The position numbers and the translations under genes were made by a program. Below, piece after piece: positions 1 through 6,685 of a DNA stretch of 7,098 nt. Source of the stretch: Coriobacteriia bacterium (GTDB taxonomy: Bacteria; Actinomycetota; Coriobacteriia; Anaerosomatales; JAHIQC01); the NCBI GenBank assembly GCA_030653635.1, contig JAURYZ010000245.1, positions 1 to 7,098 on the forward strand, given 5' to 3'. The first letter of the stretch is position 1, and the number at the start of each line of letters is the position of its first letter. Under the pieces are notes generated by a model that was not told the DNA's origin, searched no databases, and saw nothing but the letters and a program-made list of their open reading frames with translations.

Positions 1-126
1 TGCTGCCTTGGGGGACTTGATCGTGTCATACGCCATCATCCCGAACAGAGCGGGGACAGCGACGAGAAGAACAACTGCCCCTACGATTCCTACGATGATG
101 AGGACCGCGGTAAGGATGATTGACAT
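1..126 (-). CDS. Small membrane protein, N-terminal fragment (partial, runs off left edge)
   Basis: This reading frame begins with ATG at 126-124 and stays open for 42 codons to the window edge, so only the amino terminus is seen. It starts MSIILTAVLIIVGIVGAVVL, and residues 2-31 are almost entirely hydrophobic, which indicates a membrane segment or signal anchor. A more polar stretch (AYDTIKSPKAA) follows. A good ribosome binding site, GGAGG, lies at 140-136 with 9 nt to the ATG, which supports both the gene and its start. It lies about 110 bp downstream of the histidine kinase on the same strand, so it may be the third gene of that operon or have its own promoter. I do not recognise the family and assign no function. 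Confidence 0.6.
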   Translation of the reverse strand, partial: MSIILTAVLIIVGIVGAVVLLVAVPALFGMMAYDTIKSPKAA

Positions 127-151
127 CGTCCTCAACCTCCAAAGACTCGTT

Positions 152-166
152 GGGGGCCACGCCCCC
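152..166. other. GC-only stem-loop between the kinase and the next gene
   Basis: GGGGGC (152-157) and GCCCCC (161-166) form a perfect 6-bp stem with a 3-nt loop. The stem lies between the kinase stop and the ribosome binding site of the leftward small membrane protein. No T-run follows it on either strand, so it is not a standard intrinsic terminator. It might attenuate or stabilise the leftward transcript, or it may have no role. Confidence 0.3.
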
Positions 167-235
167 TTCCAATACTTCCAAAGTGATTGTGCCCCGTGCG
201 GGAGCTTGGGAGGTTCGTGCGTGGTTGCGGTCCTG

Positions 236-2026
236 TTAGGGTTGTGTGAGTGCGTCAACGGCCGCCACATAAGGCAGCTCGAAGGCGAACGTCGTCCCGA
301 CCCCAGGCATCGACTCCACCGTGATCTCGGCTCCGTGAGCCTCGATGATCTCCTTGGCGATCGCAAGTCCCAGGCCGGTGCCCGAGCCCGATGCGCGCGC
401 GTCATCTGCGCGGTAGAAGCGCTCGAACACCCGCGAGAGCTCCTCGGCGCCTATACCTTCGCCCTCATCGGCGACCTCGAATCGCACACTCGCTCCACGT
501 CGCGCCGCGCGCAGATGGATAGTAGTCCCCGCCGAGGAGTGCTTGAGCGCGTTGTCGGTGAAACTCAAGAGTACCTGGACGATACGGTCGTGATCCGCGA
601 TGGCCTGTGTTTCTGGATCGAGCACTTCGACAGACAGGGTGACGCCTGATTGTTCGGCCAGCGTCTGCATGACACCGGTCACGTCCTCGAGCATCTCTAG
701 TACATACTCGGGGTTCTGTTTGAGTCGCAGGCTTCCGGCCTCAAGGCGGGCCAGTGTCAGCAGGTCAGCCACGAGACGTCCGAGCCGGTCGACCTCGCCT
801 TGCATCGTTTGGATGAAGTCGTCGCGAACCTCGGGATTCTCTTTCGCGCCATCGTCGAGTAGCTCGAGCATGCCTTTGAGCGCTGCTATGGGGGTGCGCA
901 TCTCATGGCTGGCATCAGCCACGAAGCGTCGCTGGGCGTCCTCGAGTCGGTGGCGTTCGGTCACATCGCTTATGAGCAGCACCGCGCCTTCGACGCCATC
1001 GCGTTCGTCGAACAGCGGCGTGCAGTGCAGCATCACCATGAACCGGCCCAGTTGCGCACGGCTGCTCGCGTTGCGTGACGCGAGCGCCCCTCGCACGATG
1101 TCCAAGACGTCCTCGCTGTCAGTGAGGCTTGTCAGCCGTTCGCCGACCAGGTCTCGGCCTTCAAGTCCCAGGAGCCTGAGCGCCTCGGGGTTGGCGACGC
1201 GCACCTTCTCCTCGGCATCTATAGCTAAGACGCCCTCGGCCATCGAGTCGACTACGGCAGCAATCTGGCGCTCGTTCTCCTGGATTGCGCTGAAGGCCTT
1301 GCCCAGCCGCTCGGCCATGCTGTTGTACGACTCGGCGAGCCCTTGGATCTCGTCGGGGACGAGACTCGTGGAGAGTCTCTGCTCGAAATTCCCAGCGTCG
1401 ATGGAGGCGGCGGCATCTGACATCGCGCGAATGCGCCTTGCGATGATCTCCGAGAACGCGAAGCCGATGAGCCCCGCGATAATCAGTGAGGTCCAAAACG
1501 TCGTCCAGAGTCGATCGCGCACTGATTTGAGAATCGCGGCGGGCTGATCTGCGGAACTTGCCGTGACCACCGCGCCGTGATTCGCGCCATCTCTCCCCAC
1601 AAGAGGCTTGCCGGCGACGATCCAGCCGCTCGGGCGTAGATCTGATAGTGCGTAGGAGCCGCGTTGGCCCAAAGCGCCGAGGCGCGCCGACTCGAGCACT
1701 CCCTCGAGCGGAGCTGCATCAAACGCGGACTCGAGAAGCTCGCCTCGGTCGTTGTAGACCCAGATGCCGCCGCCGTAGACGTCGCGGTACTCGGCTATCA
1801 CCCCTCGGATCTGCTGGGAGCCGCTCGGGCCCAGCGGGAACTCGGGACCGAGCCGCTGAGCGAAGGCCGAGGCGTTGCGCAGCTCGCTCGTCTCGGTCAT
1901 TCGTGTGAGTGTTGACTTGAGCCCCGCCGAGAGCGACCCGGACAAGATCAGGATGGCCACCATGATGACGATGACGAACAACTCGGTCTGCCACAGCCGA
2001 ATCGAGCCTCTGCGCCTCGCGGGCAT
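236..2026 (-). CDS. Membrane-bound PAS-containing sensor histidine kinase (PhoR/WalK-like)
   Basis: This 596-aa sensor kinase should autophosphorylate on histidine and pass the phosphate to the response regulator encoded just upstream. Visible order: TM1 (about 13-34); an extracytoplasmic sensor region (about 35-172, with the YGGGIWVYNDRGELL stretch near 84-98 suggesting a Cache/PAS-like fold); TM2 (about 174-194); HAMP (about 195-247); PAS (about 253-355); HisKA with phospho-acceptor His374 in DASHEMRTP; and HATPase_c with N box DNALKH (Asn492), G1 box DEGEG (520-524) and G2 box GTGLGL (549-554). All catalytic boxes are intact. The TM-sensor-TM-HAMP-PAS-kinase layout is that of Gram-positive PhoR and WalK, but the signal cannot be read from sequence. 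The ATG lies 4 bp after the regulator's stop, with GAGGGAG overlapping the end of that gene, so the two are surely co-expressed. The sensor region contains no heme motif. It ends with TAA at 238-236. Confidence 0.95.
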   Translation of the reverse strand: MPARRRGSIRLWQTELFVIVIMVAILILSGSLSAGLKSTLTRMTETSELRNASAFAQRLGPEFPLGPSGSQQIRGVIAEYRDVYGGGIWVYNDRGELLESAFDAAPLEGVLESARLGALGQRGSYALSDLRPSGWIVAGKPLVGRDGANHGAVVTASSADQPAAILKSVRDRLWTTFWTSLIIAGLIGFAFSEIIARRIRAMSDAAASIDAGNFEQRLSTSLVPDEIQGLAESYNSMAERLGKAFSAIQENERQIAAVVDSMAEGVLAIDAEEKVRVANPEALRLLGLEGRDLVGERLTSLTDSEDVLDIVRGALASRNASSRAQLGRFMVMLHCTPLFDERDGVEGAVLLISDVTERHRLEDAQRRFVADASHEMRTPIAALKGMLELLDDGAKENPEVRDDFIQTMQGEVDRLGRLVADLLTLARLEAGSLRLKQNPEYVLEMLEDVTGVMQTLAEQSGVTLSVEVLDPETQAIADHDRIVQVLLSFTDNALKHSSAGTTIHLRAARRGASVRFEVADEGEGIGAEELSRVFERFYRADDARASGSGTGLGLAIAKEIIEAHGAEITVESMPGVGTTFAFELPYVAAVDALTQP

Positions 2027-2030
2027 CGGC

Positions 2031-2711
2031 CTACGACTCCCTCAGACGATAGCCATACCCGCGAACAGTGAGCAGATAGGTCGGGTTCTTGTGGTCCTCT
2101 TCTATCTTCTCGCGGATGTTGTGTATGTGGACGTCGATCGCGCGCTCGTCGCCCACCGGCGACTCGTCCCAAAGCGCCTCGAGGATCTCCTGGCGTGAGA
2201 ACGCCTGTCCGGGATGACGCGCGAGATGCAGAAGGATGCCGTATTCCGAGGTCGTGAGGTGCACCGGCTGGTCCGAGAGCTTAACTTGTCTCGATAGCGT
2301 ATCGATGCTCAGATCGGCTACCTCGATGCACGCCTTGTCCGCAGGGGTCGACTCCACACGACGAAGGATCGCCTTGACCCGGCTCACAAGCTCGCGCGGT
2401 GAAAACGGCTTGGTCACGTAATCATCGGCACCGAACTCCAGACCGAGAATGCGGTCAACCTCGTCGCCGCGCGCGGAGAGCATGATGATTGGGACATCCG
2501 ACGTCACGCGAAGGTCGCGCGCTATATCGAGTCCGGACTTGCCCGGCAGCATCACGTCGAGGATGACCAGATCGGGCTTCACCTGCCCGAACATGAACTC
2601 CGCCCCCGGGCCGTCCTGAGCCAGATGCACTTCGTAGTCAGCCTCACTCAAGGCGTAGTCGACGATCTTGAGGATCGAACTCTCATCATCCACGACCAGG
2701 ATCTTCTTCAC
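2031..2711 (-). CDS. OmpR/PhoB-family response regulator
   Basis: This 226-aa regulator is the cognate partner of the kinase that follows it. The receiver domain (1-about 120) has the acidic pocket DD at 8-9, phospho-acceptor Asp52 (ILDVMLPG), the switch Ser79 (MLSAR) and Lys101 (VTKPF). The C-terminal winged-helix DNA-binding domain (about 127-224) carries the usual LTTSEYGILLHLARHPG, recognition-helix region (RAIDVHIHNIREKI) and wing (TVRGYGYRL). Length and spacing are normal for the family and all key residues are present. The start is GTG at 2711-2709, backed by AAGGAG at 2726-2721 with a 9-nt spacer. The gene is first in the leftward unit and divergent from the cytochrome operon, so it may control both itself and that operon. 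Direct repeats suited to this family lie about 70 bp upstream. It is probably PhoP/PhoB- or WalR-like, but the exact orthology is not resolved. Confidence 0.95.
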   Translation of the reverse strand: MKKILVVDDESSILKIVDYALSEADYEVHLAQDGPGAEFMFGQVKPDLVILDVMLPGKSGLDIARDLRVTSDVPIIMLSARGDEVDRILGLEFGADDYVTKPFSPRELVSRVKAILRRVESTPADKACIEVADLSIDTLSRQVKLSDQPVHLTTSEYGILLHLARHPGQAFSRQEILEALWDESPVGDERAIDVHIHNIREKIEEDHKNPTYLLTVRGYGYRLRES

Positions 2712-2780
2712 GGGCGCTTGCTCCTTGCTGCCTCTGGGCAGGTGTACTGTGAAGCATAGTTCACTCAGTCCGAATCTCCG

Positions 2781-2797
2781 CTAACGAAAACCTAACA
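2781..2797. promoter_or_regulatory. Candidate OmpR-family (PHO-box-like) direct repeat
   Basis: CTAACG (2781-2786) and CTAACA (2792-2797) are separated by 5 nt, giving an 11-bp period. One helical turn between half-sites is the usual layout for tandem binding of OmpR/PhoB/PhoP dimers, and the units resemble the TTAACA half-sites known for Gram-positive PhoP. The repeat sits between the divergent operons, about 70 bp upstream of the regulator start and about 85 bp upstream of the first cytochrome. A weak -10-like TATGCT (2758-2753, minus strand) lies 22 bp away toward the regulator. Binding by the adjacent regulator is inferred. Confidence 0.45.
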
Positions 2798-2807
2798 TGA
2801 CAGCAAT

Positions 2808-2824
2808 ATGCCCTGAATGGGCAT
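2808..2824. promoter_or_regulatory. Inverted repeat, candidate operator in the divergent intergenic region
   Basis: ATGCCC (2808-2813) and GGGCAT (2819-2824) are perfect inverted arms around a 5-nt centre, TGAAT. The dyad lies 57 bp upstream of the first cytochrome start and immediately beyond the CTAAC direct repeat. No T-run follows, so it does not look like a terminator. A homodimeric regulator site is the simplest reading. I cannot tie it to a known family, and a 6-bp dyad can occur by chance. Confidence 0.35.
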
Positions 2825-2881
2825 GCATGTAGTGGCTGATACTGTCAGGGCGATTGATTCTCGCTCCTATTTCGAGGCGGT

Positions 2882-3601
2882 GTGATTGTCATAGACACGA
2901 AATCGTTCGGCAGCGCAACGAGGCGCGAGCGCAACGGTGGCCTCGAACCTCGAGCGGCCTTCACGGTCTTTCTGGTCGTGATGTTCATGGCAATCATGCT
3001 CGTCGGGGTTTCCTCGGCATACGCAGGCCGTTCCTCCACCGGAAAGCTCGCCTTCTACCCATGCGTAAACTGTCATCCGGTCACGATCGGTGTCGATGGC
3101 AAGCCCACCAAGCCGCTCCCCGTCGACCTGAAGAAACACGAGATCGTCCTTGAAGTGCACGACACGCTGGGCACCGACGACAAAGCGTGCCTCGCGTGTC
3201 ACGACGACCCGTCGCGCAATCCCGGCATGCTCATTTTGCCTGATGGCAGCCTAGAGCCGATCACCGGAAACGTATCGAAGGTATGTCAGCGCTGCCACTT
3301 CGAGAAGTATCGCGAGTGGGAGGCCGGCATCCATGGCAAGCACGAGTCCAAATGCACCTCGGCCGGCTGCCATGATCCTCACACTCCCTCATGGATCTAC
3401 ATAGCTGCGCTTCCGCCGTTCCAAGGAACGGGTCTGGAGGTCCGCGCAGTCTCCGAGCGCGAGCCGTTCACCCCGCTCGCCGGCCCGCCGCCCGCACCAG
3501 GCGTGCTGAGCCCGCTTTGGCTAGTTATCGCCGGCTCCCTGGGTGGCGCGTTCGTGATCATCATCATCGGCTACCTGATTCTTGGAGGGTTCAAGCGATG
3601 A
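2882..3601 (+). CDS. Tetraheme cytochrome c with C-terminal membrane anchor
   Basis: This 239-aa exported cytochrome is the first gene of the electron-transfer operon and probably the heme partner of the FeS/NrfD pair. A long basic N-region (1-26) precedes a hydrophobic segment (27-45) with a likely signal peptidase site after AYA (46-48). Three CXXCH motifs begin at Cys61 (CVNCH), Cys103 (CLACH) and Cys135 (CQRCH). A fourth, expanded motif, CTSAGCH (158-164, CX4CH), lies next to IHGKH (150-154), whose histidines could be axial ligands. A Pro-rich linker (196-207) leads to a C-terminal TM (about 211-235) ending GGFKR, so the hemes face outward on a tail anchor. The GTG start at 2882 is preceded by GAGGCGG and is the only start I see that retains the whole signal. 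The stop overlaps the next ATG. Its place resembles NrfB, DsrJ or Cbc cytochromes, but the tail anchor differs from textbook NrfB. Confidence 0.9.
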   Translation: MIVIDTKSFGSATRRERNGGLEPRAAFTVFLVVMFMAIMLVGVSSAYAGRSSTGKLAFYPCVNCHPVTIGVDGKPTKPLPVDLKKHEIVLEVHDTLGTDDKACLACHDDPSRNPGMLILPDGSLEPITGNVSKVCQRCHFEKYREWEAGIHGKHESKCTSAGCHDPHTPSWIYIAALPPFQGTGLEVRAVSEREPFTPLAGPPPAPGVLSPLWLVIAGSLGGAFVIIIIGYLILGGFKR

Positions 3602-4512
3602 GTGACAGCAAGCAGATCAAACCTGCCGAGGAAAAGCCTCTGTTGCCCGAGGGCTGCACGCTTTCGCGCCGCAGGTTCCTAGAGGGCCTCGGGGCCACGG
3701 CCGGTATCTTGGCGGCCGGAATCGTTCCGGCGGTCCTGTCCTCGCAAGCTCAGCTCGCAGGGGCGTCCGAAAGCGCTAAGGCCGAAGGCGGCAATGCGGC
3801 GATCGAGGGCATCATCGAAGAAAACCAGCCGGTCAACTACCCCGGCAAACCGGTCAGTTACGCCGACCCTGCTGGCAAGCAAAAGTGGGGGATGGTGATC
3901 GATGTGAAGGCATGCATCGGTTGCCGTCGCTGCGTATATGCCTGTGTCGAGGAGAACAACATCGGGCGCAACTCGGGCTTCACCTACATCCAGGTGCTCG
4001 AGATGGAGCCGGGCAAGGTCGACATCGAGCACACGAACCTGGACTACGAACAAGGCGGGCGTCCGGACAAGTGGTACATGCCGGTGCAGTGCATGCACTG
4101 CGCGAAGCCGACCTGCGTGTACGGATGCCCCGTCATCGCGACTTGGAAAGAACCCGACGGCATCGTCGTCATCGACTACGACAAGTGCATCGCGTGCCGC
4201 AACTGTCTCGTGACCTGCCCGTATGATGCGCGCCACTTCAACTGGGTGGAGCCGGAGGTTCCCGAAGACGAAGTGAACCCGAAGGTGCCGCTCGAGGAGA
4301 AGTCCGGCGTGGTTGAGAAATGCACCTTCTGCATCCATCGCACGCGCAACGGTCAGACCACTGCATGCACCGAGGCGTGCCCCGTGGGCGCACGCAAGTT
4401 CGGCGATCTCAATGACCCTGAAAGCGAGGTTTCCATACTTCTCAAGACGCGGCGTGTCTGGCGTCTGAAAGAGGAGTACGGGACCGAGCCTATGATCTGG
4501 TATGTGGGGTGA
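3598..4512 (+). CDS. Tat-exported ferredoxin subunit with four [4Fe-4S] sites (NrfC/DsrO/PsrB type)
   Basis: This 304-aa iron-sulfur subunit should relay electrons between the NrfD membrane subunit and the cytochromes on the outer side of the membrane. It has a twin-arginine signal, SRRRFLEG (23-30), followed by a hydrophobic stretch to about 56 (possible cleavage after AGA). Sixteen cysteines fall into four ferredoxin-like clusters: C106/109/112/116; C165/168/173/177; C197/200/203/207; and C242/245/257/261. Each last Cys except the first is followed by Pro, as is typical of DmsB/PsrB/NrfC-type proteins, and no cluster ligand is missing. The ATG at 3598 overlaps the previous stop (ATGA, 4 bp), and GGAGGG lies 8 nt upstream. 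The frame is open upstream to 3391, but that part overlaps the cytochrome and would bury the Tat signal. Family membership is certain; the subfamily is not, because no molybdenum subunit is nearby. Confidence 0.95.
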   Translation: MSDSKQIKPAEEKPLLPEGCTLSRRRFLEGLGATAGILAAGIVPAVLSSQAQLAGASESAKAEGGNAAIEGIIEENQPVNYPGKPVSYADPAGKQKWGMVIDVKACIGCRRCVYACVEENNIGRNSGFTYIQVLEMEPGKVDIEHTNLDYEQGGRPDKWYMPVQCMHCAKPTCVYGCPVIATWKEPDGIVVIDYDKCIACRNCLVTCPYDARHFNWVEPEVPEDEVNPKVPLEEKSGVVEKCTFCIHRTRNGQTTACTEACPVGARKFGDLNDPESEVSILLKTRRVWRLKEEYGTEPMIWYVG

Positions 4513-4518
4513 TCTGAT

Positions 4519-5715
4519 ATGGCGATAATCACCTCACCCAGACCCGGCGTGAAGCGCTTTATCGGAGTTGACTTCGATTTCGGCGCACTTCGCACCGCCG
4601 GTCCGCGCTATTGGGCGTTTGTTGTGATGCTCTTGATCGGACTCGGTCTTGGGGGTCTGGCCTGGGCCAACGCCATGATGCATGGAGGCGTGGTCATGGC
4701 TATGCGCGACGCGTATCCATGGGGACTATGGTTCGTGAACTACATGTACTTCGTGGGGCTCGCAGCCGGCGGACTTGTGGTCTACGCGAGCGTCCAGCTC
4801 TTTGGCGCCGAGCAATACCGACCTCTCTCGAGGCTCGCGGTGCTTCTGGCAGGCGTGTTCGTGCTGATGGCGCTTCTGGGGATCATCACCGACATGGAGC
4901 GGCCATGGCGCGCCGTGTGGATGCTGCTCACTCCGAACCCGACCTCGCCGTTCATCTATACGGGTAGCGCAGCGAACCTGTACATGTTCGTGTGCTTCTT
5001 TGACCTGTGGCTGCTCATCACGCACAAGGGCGGCGATAAGTGGGCGTTTCGCATGACGCTCATTGCTTTGCCGCTCGCCATCTACCTGCATACCACGACG
5101 GCGTTCGTGCTCTCGATGAACAAGTCTCGCGAGCTGTGGAACACGGCCATGATGGTGCCCATCTTCCTTACCTCGGCGACAGCGTCGGGAATAGCGGTTC
5201 TGCTGATCGCCGCGTACATTTTCAAACACTTCGGGATCCTCGAGCTGTCGGCGAAGATGTTCCGCAGCTTGTCGACCCTGCTCGCAACGGTGATCATCAT
5301 CGACCTATTCTTCTTGCTCGTGGAGATCCTCACGGTGTTTTGGCCCACGTCGGCCAAGCCGGGTCACGCGATGAGATTCGCGGAGTTCTTCACCGGCGAC
5401 TACGCATTCGCATTTGTTCCCGTGCTCGTCTTGGGCATCACAGCTTTCACCTTGCTCGCAGGGCGCAAGACGCGCCATCTGCCAGCCATCCAGATCACCG
5501 CGTCGGCTCTGTACATCGTTGCGGTATTCATGAAGCGCTACTCACTCATGTCGATGGGATTTGCCGTAAATCCCCTCGGCACGCACGCCTCGCCGTATGC
5601 ACCGAGTCTCACTGAGACGCTGATCGCGCTCGGGATCGTCTCGCTCGGCATGCTCATAGTGACCGTCTCTGCCAAGGTGCTGCCTCTCGTGGAAACCAGC
5701 CATGCGCCGGAGTAA
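4519..5715 (+). CDS. NrfD/PsrC-family polytopic membrane subunit
   Basis: This 398-aa integral membrane protein is predicted to bind menaquinone/menaquinol and exchange electrons with the preceding ferredoxin. About nine to ten hydrophobic segments are visible (approximately 31-52, 70-92, 104-124, 151-168, 177-198, 208-234, 252-275, 295-315, 325-340 and 365-389). NrfD-like landmarks are PWGLWF (67-72) at the start of the second helix and NPTSPFIYTGS (140-150) at a loop before the fourth. The length suits the larger DsrP/HybB/ActC-like members better than the shorter NrfD/PsrC proteins of about 310-320 aa. The ATG lies 6 bp after the ferredoxin stop, and GGGGTGA provides the ribosome binding site. 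FeS + NrfD adjacency is the conserved core of Nrf, Psr, Dsr, Act and Cbc systems. Family identity is secure; the direction of electron flow (quinol oxidation or quinone reduction) is unknown. Confidence 0.93.
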   Translation: MAIITSPRPGVKRFIGVDFDFGALRTAGPRYWAFVVMLLIGLGLGGLAWANAMMHGGVVMAMRDAYPWGLWFVNYMYFVGLAAGGLVVYASVQLFGAEQYRPLSRLAVLLAGVFVLMALLGIITDMERPWRAVWMLLTPNPTSPFIYTGSAANLYMFVCFFDLWLLITHKGGDKWAFRMTLIALPLAIYLHTTTAFVLSMNKSRELWNTAMMVPIFLTSATASGIAVLLIAAYIFKHFGILELSAKMFRSLSTLLATVIIIDLFFLLVEILTVFWPTSAKPGHAMRFAEFFTGDYAFAFVPVLVLGITAFTLLAGRKTRHLPAIQITASALYIVAVFMKRYSLMSMGFAVNPLGTHASPYAPSLTETLIALGIVSLGMLIVTVSAKVLPLVETSHAPE

Positions 5716-6685
5716 CGCTGTCGCCGGAATACTCGCCCTGATCGTCATCGTAACGGTCGTGGTTGTGGCCGTTCCGCTGATCGTCACGTCGACACCTGAG
5801 TTCTTCGCGCGGTACCACACGCTAGAGCGCCGTTACGTGAAGCTCGAGGACTCCGCGCACGAAGGCATCGGGTGCCGCTCTTGCCATGAGACGCAGCCCC
5901 TGCAAAACGGGCTGGCGCTGGTGGCCGATTTCTATGTGAGTTTCGTCAAAGACACAGACACCCCCGAGTACTTCAAGTTCTCTCCGCCAAAGAACGACGC
6001 ATGCCTAGCATGCCACGAGGAGGAGTGGAGCACCGAGCTCGGGCGCACGGACAAGATCCCACATCCGGCTCACCGTAGAGTCTCTGAGGAGACGCGTGTG
6101 TGCGTGGATTGCCACAAGTGGACAGCGCATCTCGAGACGTACCTGGTGATCCATCAGAAGATGCCATTCTCAGGCGTGTGCGTGGCGTACGGATGCCACG
6201 TGGGCACCAAGACAACAGATCAGTGCTTCAACTGCCACCATGTGCTGCACCAGGACGGGGAGCAGTGGCGTACCGCGCATCCCGCGACCGTGAAAAGCTC
6301 GGGCCAGAACATCTGCCTCGAGTCCTGTCACAAGGTCGAGCAGTGCCAGTTTTGCCACACGACGGGCAAGCGGCCCGAGTTCACCGGCCAGACCATCGAA
6401 GTAGGCATGAAGGCGATCGAGGAGCTCCATGTCAAACCGGAGTGGACCTCGGATCACCACGGTGCCGAAGCGCTCAAGAACCGCGCCAACTGCCTGCGCT
6501 GTCACCAGACCGAGACCGAGTGCGATGAGTGTCATCGCAACCGACCGGCATTCCACGGATCTACCGAGACGTGGATCGGAAGGCACGCGGACCAGACGAA
6601 GGACATCGCAGATCCTCGGTGTATCGAATGCCACGAGAAGGTATGGTGCGAGGACTGCCACGTGCAGTTCGAGGAGATGAAGTAG
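5702..6685 (+). CDS. Membrane-anchored multiheme cytochrome c with up to 11 heme sites
   Basis: This 327-aa cytochrome has an uncleaved-looking N-terminal anchor (about 7-29) and then an outward heme domain. Nine canonical CXXCH motifs start at Cys58, 101, 134, 175, 215, 264, 274, 307 and 316. Two expanded motifs are CVAYGCH (160-166, CX4CH) and CLESCH (205-210, CX3CH), giving up to 11 covalent hemes, or about one per 30 residues. The first part (30-138) resembles NapC/NirT/NrfH-type quinol-dehydrogenase cytochromes and is paralogous to the next gene. The second part (189-320) has three W-x3-H plus diheme repeats. No CXXCK is seen, so it is not NrfA-like; it is probably an electron conduit rather than an enzyme. 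The ATG overlaps the NrfD gene by 14 bp with only a weak ribosome binding site (GTGGAAA), suggesting translational coupling. It ends with TAG at 6683-6685, sharing a base with the next start. Confidence 0.93.
   Translation: MRRSNAVAGILALIVIVTVVVVAVPLIVTSTPEFFARYHTLERRYVKLEDSAHEGIGCRSCHETQPLQNGLALVADFYVSFVKDTDTPEYFKFSPPKNDACLACHEEEWSTELGRTDKIPHPAHRRVSEETRVCVDCHKWTAHLETYLVIHQKMPFSGVCVAYGCHVGTKTTDQCFNCHHVLHQDGEQWRTAHPATVKSSGQNICLESCHKVEQCQFCHTTGKRPEFTGQTIEVGMKAIEELHVKPEWTSDHHGAEALKNRANCLRCHQTETECDECHRNRPAFHGSTETWIGRHADQTKDIADPRCIECHEKVWCEDCHVQFEEMK
6266..6661 (+). repeat. Three protein-level W-x3-H/diheme repeats inside the 11-heme cytochrome
   Basis: Residues 189-219, 248-278 and 291-320 share one plan: W-x3-H, then exactly 12 residues from that His to the first heme Cys, then a heme motif, 4-5 residues, and a second CXXCH. 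The units begin W189/H193/C205, W248/H252/C264 and W291/H295/C307. Linkers between units differ in length, and the first unit carries CX3CH in place of CXXCH. The similarity is visible in protein rather than DNA, so the duplication is old. Confidence 0.7.

Noticed and set aside
191..205. Possible terminator hairpin after the kinase gene (CCCG-TG-CGGG)
   Set aside because: The arms are only 4 bp, the 2-nt loop is too tight and no T-run follows on the minus strand.
8..649. Plus-strand frame of 213 codons and another of 315 codons at 600-1547
   Set aside because: Both lie antisense to the histidine kinase, have Ser/Arg-rich low-complexity translations and show no family features. They are shadows of the real gene in GC-rich DNA.
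2838..2843. GATACT as a -10 box for the cytochrome operon
   Set aside because: It matches only 4 of 6 positions and has no acceptable -35 at the right distance. The ATGACA at 2797-2802 is too far upstream to pair with it.
3391..3597. Upstream extension of the ferredoxin reading frame
   Set aside because: It overlaps the cytochrome gene by more than 200 bp and has an Arg/Ala-rich out-of-frame translation. The ATG at 3598 has a ribosome binding site and places the Tat signal correctly.
3679..4338. Minus-strand 219-codon frame opposite the ferredoxin
   Set aside because: It is a shadow frame. The opposite strand has the complete set of 16 cluster cysteines and coherent operon structure.
5702..6685. 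The multiheme cytochrome as a nitrite or hydroxylamine-type catalytic enzyme
   Set aside because: No CXXCK motif is present, the protein is short for 11 hemes and it is dominated by NapC-like and repeated diheme units. An electron-carrier role fits better.
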